Origin: Methanosarcinaceae archaeon
Lineage (GTDB): Archaea > Halobacteriota > Methanosarcinia > Methanosarcinales > Methanosarcinaceae
Length of the DNA stretch: 7,177 nucleotides
Direction: 5' to 3'
Assembly (NCBI GenBank): GCA_030655675.1
Contig: JAUSPM010000223.1
Coordinates: 1-7,177, forward strand
Below are positions 1 to 6,245 of the stretch, piece after piece. How positions within the stretch are numbered: position 1 is the stretch's first letter; each line of letters starts with the position of its first letter. The translations under genes were made by a program, and so were the position numbers. A model generated the notes under the pieces. The model did not search any database and was not told where the DNA came from. It saw nothing but the letters and a program-made list of their open reading frames with translations.

Positions 1-187
1 TGTAGCGTTGCGGATTAATGAGTTGGAAATAAAAACGACACTACCACACGCGCGTAGCGCGGCGCCGTTCTTCACCACTGCCCTGAATACACATCGAAGT
101 TTCAATCACTGTCAACATATCTGTTTTTGTATGGATTGCTATACATAAAAACTGCGTATTTTGTGAATGCGAACGGATGGTAGGCAT

Positions 188-236
188 GGAACGTGCCGCC
201 TGGCGGCGGTCGCACTGTTTTTGGTTTCAGATAAAA
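188..236 (+). repeat. Dispersed hairpin repeat, copy A
   Basis: The core is GCCGCC-T-GGCGGC (195-207), which can fold into a short GC hairpin. It is followed by GGT, a short spacer, a T-tract (218-222), then TTTCAG and ATAAAA. The same order of elements occurs on the opposite strand at 7044-7101: GTGCCGCCTG, CGGCGGT, T-tract, GTTTCAG, GATAAAA. Similarity extends a few bases past the hairpin on both sides, with small indels, so this is a related sequence and not just two chance hairpins. On the plus strand, hairpin plus T-tract also resembles a factor-independent terminator, which could serve a gene left of the window. Function is not established. Confidence 0.6.
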
Positions 237-268
237 TATTCACATTTACGCAGCCATCTGACTAAATC

Positions 269-276
269 TATATAAA
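269..276 (-). promoter_or_regulatory. TATA-like box (TTTATATA) reading leftward
   Basis: Read on the minus strand, this is a perfect TTTATATA, the classical methanogen box A. Transcription would start about 25 nt further left, near 245-250, run through repeat copy A and leave the window. It lies past the stop of the minus-strand membrane-protein gene, so it would drive something further left or a small RNA. The box sits in an A/T-rich stretch where such a match can arise by chance, and the complementary reading also looks TATA-like on the plus strand. Confidence 0.3.
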
Positions 277-313
277 TACGATTTTTTTAAACTGTTAAAT
301 GGTTTTTTCTGAC

Positions 314-338
314 AAAATAGAAAACATTTTCATTAAAA
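314..338 (-). terminator. T-tract terminator region after the membrane-protein gene
   Basis: On the minus strand, three closely spaced T-tracts of 5, 4 and 4 follow within about 40 nt of the TGA stop at 353-355 (plus-strand A-runs at 334-338, 321-324 and 314-317). Clustered T-tracts without a strong stem are the usual form of archaeal intrinsic termination. The assignment rests only on composition and position. Confidence 0.35.
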
Positions 339-352
339 ATTAATGGAATCTG

Positions 353-1123
353 TCAAATTTGGGTTAAACTCCCAATATCCACAAAACCCATAAGGTAGAG
401 TAAAACAATCAGTATTGGTTGGTGTATCAGGTATATCAGTAATGATCTTCTCCCAAGCATACAGAACAACCGTATCGGTAAAAACCCGGTGCAATCCTTG
501 ATATCTATTTTTCGCGTGTAATTCGGGTACAATGAATTGCCGGCAAATATGCCGATCAGGATTATGCCAAACCATGGGAGGATCGGGAAATAGTCGAGAG
601 TTGAGAATCCGTATGGCTTAAACCCGAGCCCTATCAACCAGGAGAAATCAAAAGCAAGGTCGCCTAAATACAGGCCTGTTAATATGACGCCCGCACCTAT
701 CAGGAGGTTGTATTTGTGCAGTCTCAAAAATGGATATACCAGTATGACTGAAAGTCCGATGAAATGAAGTATTCCGAACACAATAACACCATCTTTCAAA
801 AACAGCCATGTTATGAGGGTGATTATAAGACCCCATGAAAATATCCGGGCACCTCTTTTTATGTATTTTTGGTACATCTCCTTTTTCGGGATATTCATTT
901 CTGTTGCTTTTGAATGACTAAGGGTCAGGGAGATTCCGACTACAAAAATGAACATTATGGCAGATGCACGCCCTACATAAGCCCATATTCCTGAATGGAG
1001 GTTAAAGTTGTAGCCACCAAAATAATTGAAGTCATATAGTGCATGAAAAATGATCATCAGGAGTATCGCAATTCCGCGCAGGAAGTCAATTTCCCAGAAA
1101 CGTTTGTTTGCAAACTTATCCAT
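353..1123 (-). CDS. DUF1624/HGSNAT-like multi-pass membrane protein, putative acyltransferase
   Basis: Predicted integral membrane protein of 256 residues with about seven hydrophobic segments (roughly 12-30, 46-68, 91-108, 112-133, 138-160, 178-197, 228-245). Family signatures are the N-terminal DFLRGIAILLMIIFHALYD, with invariant-looking Arg16-Gly17 and His27, the GILHFIGLS segment, the ILPWFG...G segment, and the C-terminal GRRSLLIYLIHQP. These match the catalytic domain of heparan-alpha-glucosaminide N-acetyltransferase (DUF1624), in which a membrane His carries acetyl groups from acetyl-CoA to a sugar amine across the membrane. His27 is the candidate equivalent. The archaeal substrate is unknown; a cell-surface glycan or lipid is plausible. 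The start is ambiguous: GTG at 1126 immediately precedes ATG at 1123. I chose ATG because the GAGGT site at 1131-1135 is then 7 nt away, against 4 nt for GTG. The gene is transcribed divergently from the SNF2 gene. It appears full length for short prokaryotic members and intact. Confidence 0.88.
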   Translation of the reverse strand: MDKFANKRFWEIDFLRGIAILLMIIFHALYDFNYFGGYNFNLHSGIWAYVGRASAIMFIFVVGISLTLSHSKATEMNIPKKEMYQKYIKRGARIFSWGLIITLITWLFLKDGVIVFGILHFIGLSVILVYPFLRLHKYNLLIGAGVILTGLYLGDLAFDFSWLIGLGFKPYGFSTLDYFPILPWFGIILIGIFAGNSLYPNYTRKIDIKDCTGFLPIRLFCMLGRRSLLIYLIHQPILIVLLYLMGFVDIGSLTQI

Positions 1124-1130
1124 CACATTT

Positions 1131-1135
1131 ACCTC
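1131..1135 (-). promoter_or_regulatory. Ribosome binding site deciding the start of the membrane protein
   Basis: On the minus strand the sequence reads GTGAGGTAAATGTGATGG. GAGGT (1131-1135) is a good Shine-Dalgarno core with a 7-nt spacer to the ATG at 1123, better than the 4-nt spacer to the in-frame GTG at 1126. The earlier ATG in the spacer is followed directly by TGA and is out of frame. Confidence 0.6.
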
Positions 1136-1159
1136 ACTGTATGTTGCTTTTAGCTACAT

Positions 1160-1169
1160 AATATATATT
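1160..1169 (-). promoter_or_regulatory. TATA-like box for the membrane-protein gene
   Basis: The minus strand reads CCAAATATATATTATG here. The centre lies about 25-30 nt upstream of a predicted start near 1136-1140, giving a leader of roughly 12-16 nt that just includes the GAGGT site. Position and sequence fit an archaeal TBP site; no start has been mapped. Confidence 0.5.
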
Positions 1170-1281
1170 TGGTACGAACTTGACAAAATGATAATAAGTG
1201 CTTCTCTTTAACATCTTGTGGGTGACATTACTATTTTAGGATATATTACCAAATATGGAATAGCATTACCTGAATAAATGG

Positions 1282-1297
1282 ACAGGATGAACAGGAT
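1282..1297 (+). repeat. Short tandem repeat ACAGGAT, 9-nt period
   Basis: ACAGGATGA at 1282-1290 is followed immediately by ACAGGATAT at 1291-1299, two units at a 9-nt period inside GGACAGGATGAACAGGAT. I recall similar GACAGGAT-AACAGGAT strings as common intergenic dispersed sequences in methanogen and other genomes, but that is memory and was not checked. Role unknown. Confidence 0.45.
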
Positions 1298-1346
1298 ATA
1301 AATGGCCTCCTCCATCATGTAAATCTCGTCTACCGTCTAATATTTA

Positions 1347-1366
1347 CCCACTCAATATTGAGGGGG
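1347..1366. promoter_or_regulatory. Imperfect 20-nt palindrome, candidate operator
   Basis: CTCAATATTGAG (1351-1362) is a perfect 12-nt palindrome. One A/G mismatch pair flanks it, then CCC (1347-1349) mirrors GGG (1364-1366), so 18 of 20 positions fit dyad symmetry. It lies about 50 nt upstream of the TATA-like box of the SNF2 gene, where an archaeal activator or repressor dimer could bind. The regulator is unknown, and DNA hairpin formation is an alternative explanation. Confidence 0.45.
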
Positions 1367-1415
1367 TCCTAAAAGTTATCTCAACAGAGAAAATTATGAC
1401 GCCACAAAAGAATAC

Positions 1416-1424
1416 CTTTATCTA
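1416..1424 (+). promoter_or_regulatory. TATA-like box for the SNF2-SWIM operon
   Basis: CTTTATCTA at 1416-1424 is close to the archaeal box A consensus, with purine-rich sequence (AAAGAA) just upstream where a TFB site would lie. Its centre is about 30 nt from the ATG at 1451. There is no Shine-Dalgarno site before that ATG, so a leaderless or nearly leaderless transcript is likely. Confidence 0.45.
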
Positions 1425-1450
1425 ATAAAAACTCAAGTTAATTCTCACGT

Positions 1451-4400
1451 ATGATCGTCTTACACGGCACATGGAAACCCGCAGTTTCAATAGTAGATCA
1501 AGGACATTTCTTCCTGTGGGGGGAAGATTCATCTAAACCCCTCAAACGCAGAGGACGCCCTCCAAAGATCGCACCTGGCGAAGCGCGCACTCATATTTTT
1601 CAAGCTACAGACAAAGATCTTCTGAATATAATCGAATCACTTGACCTGGAATATGGCACAGGTATTGATGAAAAAGCACATTCTGCGGATGCGACATTTC
1701 TACTGCCTTCATTTTTGAAATACCCACAACCATCACCTGACATGCTTGTCGAAGATGAGGGTGATAACAATGAAGAACCTGCTGAGATGGCTTATTGGAA
1801 AATAAACGGTTTGTCCATCCCATCGCAACATGCCGTGTTATTGTTCAGTTCATTCACCGGAGCATGGATGGAAAACGATGGTTATACTATTGGAACAGAC
1901 CTGCGGTTTTGGAGTAAAGCCTCTAAATTTGCAATGGAACTTCTCTCAAAACAACATTTCATACCCGGTCTAATTGCATCCGATACAAAAAAAGGAGAAT
2001 CCTATGCCAGATGGCAGTATGTGCTGAGTGAAGATGAGGAGCGGACACACATGTCAATGCTTTCACGTTCGATGCCGCCTGTTTGCACATCATTTGCAGA
2101 TAACATCCCTGCATCCGATGGAGCGTTATTATCCGATTACCTAAATGCAGCAATTGATAATTGTGTTCGAAACTGGATTCCCATCTCAGAGATCAAAACG
2201 AAATCGAAAAAAGCAGGTCTTTCTGAAGCATGGTTAAAATCCCTGACAACAGGGGAGCCCATAAAAGCTCCAACTTCAAAATTAAAGAACCTGTCAGAAG
2301 GAATGCTTTCATGGAGATCTCCGATCGACGAGATTGAAAAATCAGACTTTAGAACGTGTTTCCGTCTTGAACCGCCACGCGACAACGATATGCAGGTGGA
2401 CGGGGATGAGATTGAAGATGAATACATCTCTGAAAATGTATATGAGCTCGCGGACGAAAATATTGACATCGAGTCAGATGAGTGGACATTGCACTATTTC
2501 CTTCAGGCATCGGATGACCCAAGTCTTCTTGCGCCTGCCGAATATATCTGGAACGAATCAGGCAGCACCCTTCAATACCTGAACCGCAAATTCGATCATC
2601 CACAGGAAAAACTTCTCGCCGACCTTGGCAAAGCCTCGAAACTGTTCTCCCCCATCGAAGACAGTCTTAACAATGCAAGACCTGAATCAGTATGCCTGAC
2701 CACACAGCAGGCATATACATTCTTAAAAGAAGCTGCACCCTTACTCACAGAGAGTGGATTTGGTATTCTTGCCCCTTCATGGTGGAATAAAGGAATGGCA
2801 AAATCACAACTTGGCATGAAATTGAACCTCAAACCAAAAGGTGACCCCAAGGCCGGCACAGGTATATTCAATTTAAATTCGATCATAAACTATGACTGGC
2901 AGATCGCTCTTGGCGGAGAATCAATAAGCGAAGAGGAATTTGAATATCTTGCAAACCTCAAGATGCCTCTTGTACGCATTCGCGGACAATGGATGGAAAT
3001 GGGAAACGAAGAGATCAAAGCAGCTCTCAAATTATTCAAATCACGCAGATCCGGAGAGATGAGGTTATCAGAAGCCGTAAGGTTAGGCATAGCCGAAGTT
3101 AATCCTGAATCTGGTCTTCCGATCAGTTACTCTGCATCAGGATGGATTTCACAGGTTTTTGACAGGTTGTCAGGCAATGCAGGGATAACAGAACTGCCGC
3201 AGCCTGACGATTTTGTGGGAGAACTAAGACCTTACCAGGTGAAAGGATTTTCATGGCTAGCATTTATGCGGCAGTATGGGCTAGGGGCTTGCCTTGCAGA
3301 TGATATGGGACTGGGAAAGACCATACAAATGCTTGCACTCTTATTACAGGATAAAAAAGATGGTGTAGACAAACCAAGCCTGATGGTATGTCCAACTTCC
3401 GTGGTTGGAAACTGGTACAGGGAAGCGATGCGGTTTGCGCCGTCCCTGCGGGTTTTGGTGCATCATGGCATCAATCGCAGGAAAGAGAAGGAGTTCCTTA
3501 AACAGGTATCTGAATACGATCTCGTGATCAGCACCTATGGACTCGTCCACAGGGATATCGATACACTTACACAGGTCGAATGGAACGCTGTTGCACTTGA
3601 TGAAGCGCAAAATATCAAGAACCGGCTCACAAAACAATCCCTAGCAGTGCGGAAACTAAATGCCGGTTATCGTGTCGCCCTGACCGGAACGCCTGTTGAG
3701 AACCGCTTGTCTGAACTATGGTCAATCATGGAATTCCTAAATTCCGGTTACCTTGGCTCTCCGGATGGTTTCCATCGCAACTTTGCATTGCCGATTGAAC
3801 GATATAATGACAAAGAGGCAGGGATAAGGCTTCGTAATACTGTTCAGCCGTTCATTCTCCGCCGCCTTAAGACTGACCCTACGATCATAAAAGACCTGCC
3901 TGATAAAATTGAAACTAAGGTGCACTGCAACTTTACAAAAGAGCAGACAACACTTTATGAGGCGGTTGTCAAGGACATGCTACACAAGATTGAGAATTCA
4001 GAAGGAATTGACCGCAAAGGCATGGTGTTTTCGGCATTGGTGAGATTAAAGCAGTTATGTAATCATCCGGCACATTATCTTGGCGATGGTTCAGCACTTC
4101 GTGGGCGCTCAGGCAAGTTGAACCGCATCACAGAGATGATGGAAGAGGTGCTTGCCGAGGGAGATGCCGCACTGGTATTTACCCAGTTTGCTGAAATGGG
4201 GAAGATGTTAAAAAAGCATTTACAAGAGGAATTTAATCAGGAGGTGCTCTTTTTGCACGGCGGGATACCCCAAAAGAAGAGGGATGAGATGGTCAGCCGT
4301 TTTTCGGAACAAAACGGCCCCCAGATATTTATCCTCTCGCTTAAAGCAGGAGGGGTGGGCTTGAACCTTACCCGCGCAAATCATGTGTTCCATTTTGACC

Positions 4401-4651
4401 GCTGGTGGAATCCGGCAGTTGAGAATCAGGCTACTGACAGGGCATTCCGTATAGGGCAAACAAAGAATGTGCAGGTTCACAAGTTCATCTGCGACGGAAC
4501 TCTTGAGGAACGGATCGATGAGATGATCGAGAGCAAAAAGGCACTTGCAGAGAACGTGATCGGTACGGGTGAAGGATGGCTTACAGAGATGAGCACTGAA
4601 CAGCTGCGGGATATGTTTACATTGAGGCGCGAGGCGGTGTTTTATGAGTAA
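1451..4651 (+). CDS. SNF2-family DEAD/DEAH-box ATPase with DUF3670 region (HelZ-like)
   Basis: A 1066-residue superfamily 2 ATPase of the SWI2/SNF2 class, expected to translocate on duplex DNA and remodel protein-DNA complexes without necessarily unwinding strands. Visible motifs in order are Walker A in ADDMGLGKT (K623), DEAQ (717-720), LTGTP (744-748), motif V KAGGVGLNLT (965-974), and WWNPAVENQATDRAFRIGQ with candidate arginine fingers R997 and R1000. Residues about 400-525 match the SNF2-associated DUF3670 region (YDWQIALGG...ISEEEF...LVRIRGQW). The N-terminus MIVLHGTW and the late phrase HYFLQASDDPSLL...PAEYIW are typical of the bacterial and archaeal HelZ-like subgroup, which supports the ATG chosen. 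RRGRPPK (33-39) resembles an AT-hook. No Shine-Dalgarno site is seen, and the TATA-like box 30 nt upstream suggests leaderless translation. The stop overlaps the SWIM gene start by 8 nt. All core motifs are intact, so the protein should be active. The biological target is unknown; repair, chromatin access and defence are all possible. Confidence 0.95.
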   Translation: MIVLHGTWKPAVSIVDQGHFFLWGEDSSKPLKRRGRPPKIAPGEARTHIFQATDKDLLNIIESLDLEYGTGIDEKAHSADATFLLPSFLKYPQPSPDMLVEDEGDNNEEPAEMAYWKINGLSIPSQHAVLLFSSFTGAWMENDGYTIGTDLRFWSKASKFAMELLSKQHFIPGLIASDTKKGESYARWQYVLSEDEERTHMSMLSRSMPPVCTSFADNIPASDGALLSDYLNAAIDNCVRNWIPISEIKTKSKKAGLSEAWLKSLTTGEPIKAPTSKLKNLSEGMLSWRSPIDEIEKSDFRTCFRLEPPRDNDMQVDGDEIEDEYISENVYELADENIDIESDEWTLHYFLQASDDPSLLAPAEYIWNESGSTLQYLNRKFDHPQEKLLADLGKASKLFSPIEDSLNNARPESVCLTTQQAYTFLKEAAPLLTESGFGILAPSWWNKGMAKSQLGMKLNLKPKGDPKAGTGIFNLNSIINYDWQIALGGESISEEEFEYLANLKMPLVRIRGQWMEMGNEEIKAALKLFKSRRSGEMRLSEAVRLGIAEVNPESGLPISYSASGWISQVFDRLSGNAGITELPQPDDFVGELRPYQVKGFSWLAFMRQYGLGACLADDMGLGKTIQMLALLLQDKKDGVDKPSLMVCPTSVVGNWYREAMRFAPSLRVLVHHGINRRKEKEFLKQVSEYDLVISTYGLVHRDIDTLTQVEWNAVALDEAQNIKNRLTKQSLAVRKLNAGYRVALTGTPVENRLSELWSIMEFLNSGYLGSPDGFHRNFALPIERYNDKEAGIRLRNTVQPFILRRLKTDPTIIKDLPDKIETKVHCNFTKEQTTLYEAVVKDMLHKIENSEGIDRKGMVFSALVRLKQLCNHPAHYLGDGSALRGRSGKLNRITEMMEEVLAEGDAALVFTQFAEMGKMLKKHLQEEFNQEVLFLHGGIPQKKRDEMVSRFSEQNGPQIFILSLKAGGVGLNLTRANHVFHFDRWWNPAVENQATDRAFRIGQTKNVQVHKFICDGTLEERIDEMIESKKALAENVIGTGEGWLTEMSTEQLRDMFTLRREAVFYE
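4631..4638 (+). promoter_or_regulatory. Ribosome binding site inside the SNF2 gene, coupling to SWIM
   Basis: GAGGCGGT lies 5-13 nt before the ATG at 4644, within the last codons of the SNF2 gene. Together with the 8-nt overlap ATGAGTAA (start of one gene, stop of the other), this suggests that ribosomes finishing the ATPase reinitiate on the SWIM gene, which would tie the two protein levels together. Confidence 0.5.
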
Positions 4652-6173
4652 CTATTATTACTGGGGCGGTTACACTCCGTCAACTCCTATTGAAGTGGAG
4701 GGTGGCATCAAAGCCAAAAGCAAGAAGGGAAGCATTGGGGACACATGGTGGTCCAAACGCTGGGTGAGCATCCTTGAGTCGTTTGGCTGGAGCAGTCGTC
4801 TTGATCGCGGAAAGAAATATGCAAGGAAGGGGCAGGTGCTTGAGTTTAATCTCATGCCCGGTAAGGTCGAAGCAAAGGCGCAGGGCTCGGTCCCAAAACC
4901 ATATTCAGTGACAATAGAGATACAACCTTTCACGGACGAAAACTGGGATAATGTGATCAAAGCAATGTCTCAAAAAGCGATTTTCGCTGCAAAACTGCTT
5001 GCAGGCGAGATGCCGCAGGATATTGAGGATGCTTTCAATGTAGCCGGCGTCTCCCTGTTCCCGAATTCATCAAAAGACATCAAGACCAGATGTTCCTGTC
5101 CTGATAGTGCAAATCCTTGTAAACACATTGCAGCGGTATATTATATTATTGCTGAAGAGTTTGATCGAGATCCCTTTATACTTTTTAATCTCAGGGGGCG
5201 GACGCAGGTAGAAATCACGGAGGCACTTCGCAAGAGTCGCATAGTGGTGACTGAAAGTCCGCCCGGGTCAGAAAAACTGTCAGATTTTGCTGTGGATACA
5301 AAGGGAGTGGAGGGGCTAGAAGATGAAAACGGTAATAACGGTAAAAACGTTACTAAACTATCCGTTGGCGATTTCTGGAGTGGAGCGGAACTTGAGTCTT
5401 TTTCAGTTGACATTTCCCCTCCTGATGTGCCCGCAGCTATTATTAAGCGACTTGGCACGCCGAAGTTCTGGGACAGCAAGGATGATTTTGATGCGGTGAT
5501 GGGCAAATTCTACACTGAGGTCAGCAGGCATGCTATTGAATCTGCGTATGGTGAATCAATGGGATCAATTGAAGATGATGATATGATCAATTGGAATGCG
5601 GACGCAGTAATAGAAGAAGAAACAAATGATGTTGAGGTGTATTTGTTAAAAGTGACACTGGCTCATTCAAAGCCGCCTATCTGGAGAAGAATTTTGGTTA
5701 TGGGTGACATTACACTGTCAAAGTTTCACCTGATTCTACAGAATGCTATGGGATGGAGTGACTCTCATCCCCATATGTTCCTTGTAGATGGTGAATATTA
5801 TGGTGAATCTGACTCTGATAATACGTTTAATTCGAGAGATGAAAGAATCGTTAAATTGAGCCAGTTGATATTGGAGGAGGGAAACAAATTCTCCTATATG
5901 TATGATTTTGGCGATTCATGGGAACATGATATATTGGTTGAAAAAATCCTGACACCTTACCCTGATGTGCATTATCCTGTGTGTGTTAAAGGCAAACGTG
6001 CCTGTCCGCCTGAGGACTGCGGCGGGATTGGTGGCTATCATTATCTTTTGGATGTTCTTGAAGACCCGGATGATCTAAGGTATGAGGATATGATCGAATG
6101 GATTGGTTGGGATTTTGACCCCAATGATTTTGATCTTGATGATATCAACGTGCGGTTGAGTTTGATTACGTGA
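4644..6173 (+). CDS. SWIM zinc-finger protein fused to a pRiA4b ORF-3-like domain
   Basis: A 509-residue two-part protein. Residues 1-200 are a standard prokaryotic SWIM protein: WWSKRW, YARKGQV, MPGKVEAKAQGS, LLAGEMP, SLFP, then the zinc motif C150-S-C152...C159-K-H161 (CxC-x6-CxH), followed by PFILFNLRGR. Residues about 200-325 are a low-complexity acidic linker plus the usual LGTPKFW...Y segment. Residues about 330-505 match the plasmid pRiA4b ORF-3 family: PPIWRRI (W347), HLILQNAMGW, HMFLVDGEYYG, YDFGDSWEH (421-428), and ACPPEDCGG with C454 and C459. SWIM domains bind DNA or protein. The function of the pRiA4b domain is not established, despite database names linking it to IS1096 TnpR. 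SWIM genes next to SNF2 ATPase genes are a known arrangement, and this one overlaps its partner by 8 nt. The protein probably recruits or regulates the ATPase. The C-terminal fusion is the unusual part; both halves look intact. Confidence 0.92.
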   Translation: MSNYYYWGGYTPSTPIEVEGGIKAKSKKGSIGDTWWSKRWVSILESFGWSSRLDRGKKYARKGQVLEFNLMPGKVEAKAQGSVPKPYSVTIEIQPFTDENWDNVIKAMSQKAIFAAKLLAGEMPQDIEDAFNVAGVSLFPNSSKDIKTRCSCPDSANPCKHIAAVYYIIAEEFDRDPFILFNLRGRTQVEITEALRKSRIVVTESPPGSEKLSDFAVDTKGVEGLEDENGNNGKNVTKLSVGDFWSGAELESFSVDISPPDVPAAIIKRLGTPKFWDSKDDFDAVMGKFYTEVSRHAIESAYGESMGSIEDDDMINWNADAVIEEETNDVEVYLLKVTLAHSKPPIWRRILVMGDITLSKFHLILQNAMGWSDSHPHMFLVDGEYYGESDSDNTFNSRDERIVKLSQLILEEGNKFSYMYDFGDSWEHDILVEKILTPYPDVHYPVCVKGKRACPPEDCGGIGGYHYLLDVLEDPDDLRYEDMIEWIGWDFDPNDFDLDDINVRLSLIT

Positions 6174-6210
6174 AGAATTGTAGGTGTGTGTGAAATCGGT
6201 GCAATGCGTT

Positions 6211-6220
6211 AAGATTATAA
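6211..6220 (+). promoter_or_regulatory. Weak TATA-like element before the caspase-like gene
   Basis: AAGATTATAA is centred about 30 nt before the ATG at 6246, and no Shine-Dalgarno site precedes that ATG, so an independent leaderless transcript is possible. The match to the archaeal consensus is poor. The 72-nt gap after the SWIM gene shows no T-tract terminator, so read-through from the upstream operon is equally likely. Confidence 0.25.
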
Positions 6221-6245
6221 CTACCAATGAGAAAAAACACCGTTC

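Larger units (their letters stand above)
1..352. other. Non-coding left flank with hairpin repeat and A/T-rich stretch
   Basis: No convincing gene is visible in this stretch on either strand. The left part (about 1-220) is relatively GC-rich, with CG-rich alternating sequence near 49-68 and a GC hairpin at 195-207 that belongs to a repeat also found at the right end of the window. From about 230 onward the composition becomes very A/T-rich. T-tracts lie on the plus strand at 282-288 and 303-308, and a TATA-like box reads on the minus strand at 269-276. The stretch lies downstream of the minus-strand membrane-protein gene, so it probably holds that gene's termination region plus regulatory sequence for something beyond the left edge. 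Confidence 0.6.
1127..1450. other. Divergent intergenic region between membrane-protein and SNF2 genes
   Basis: This 324-nt stretch separates two divergent genes and carries no convincing gene. It holds a TATA-like box for each direction (about 1160-1169 minus, 1416-1424 plus), a tandem ACAGGAT pair at 1282-1297 and an imperfect 20-nt palindrome at 1347-1366. Several ATG triplets around 1278-1319 open only six- or seven-codon frames. Nothing resembling a tRNA, riboswitch or transposon end was seen. Confidence 0.6.

Noticed and set aside
99..107. GTTTCAATC, which resembles the start of some archaeal CRISPR repeats.
   Set aside because: It occurs once, with no spaced repeat copies and no cas gene in the window.
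333..575. An 80-residue minus-strand frame overlapping the end of the membrane-protein gene.
   Set aside because: It is a shifted-frame shadow. The overlapping DUF1624 frame keeps its family C-terminal motif (GRRSLLIYLIHQP) to the TGA at 353.
1278..1319. Tiny frames beginning at ATG 1278 and ATG 1302.
   Set aside because: They are only six to seven codons long, have no ribosome binding site, and the first follows from the ACAGGAT repeat.
5631..6173. The pRiA4b ORF-3 / IS1096 TnpR family name as a sign of a transposon.
   Set aside because: The domain is common outside mobile elements and its name is historical. No transposase, terminal inverted repeats or resolvase catalytic motif is present.
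1451..6173. DISARM defence system, because of the SNF2-type helicase.
   Set aside because: None of the other DISARM components is visible, and the ATPase has the DUF3670/SWIM-partner signature of the HelZ-like subgroup.
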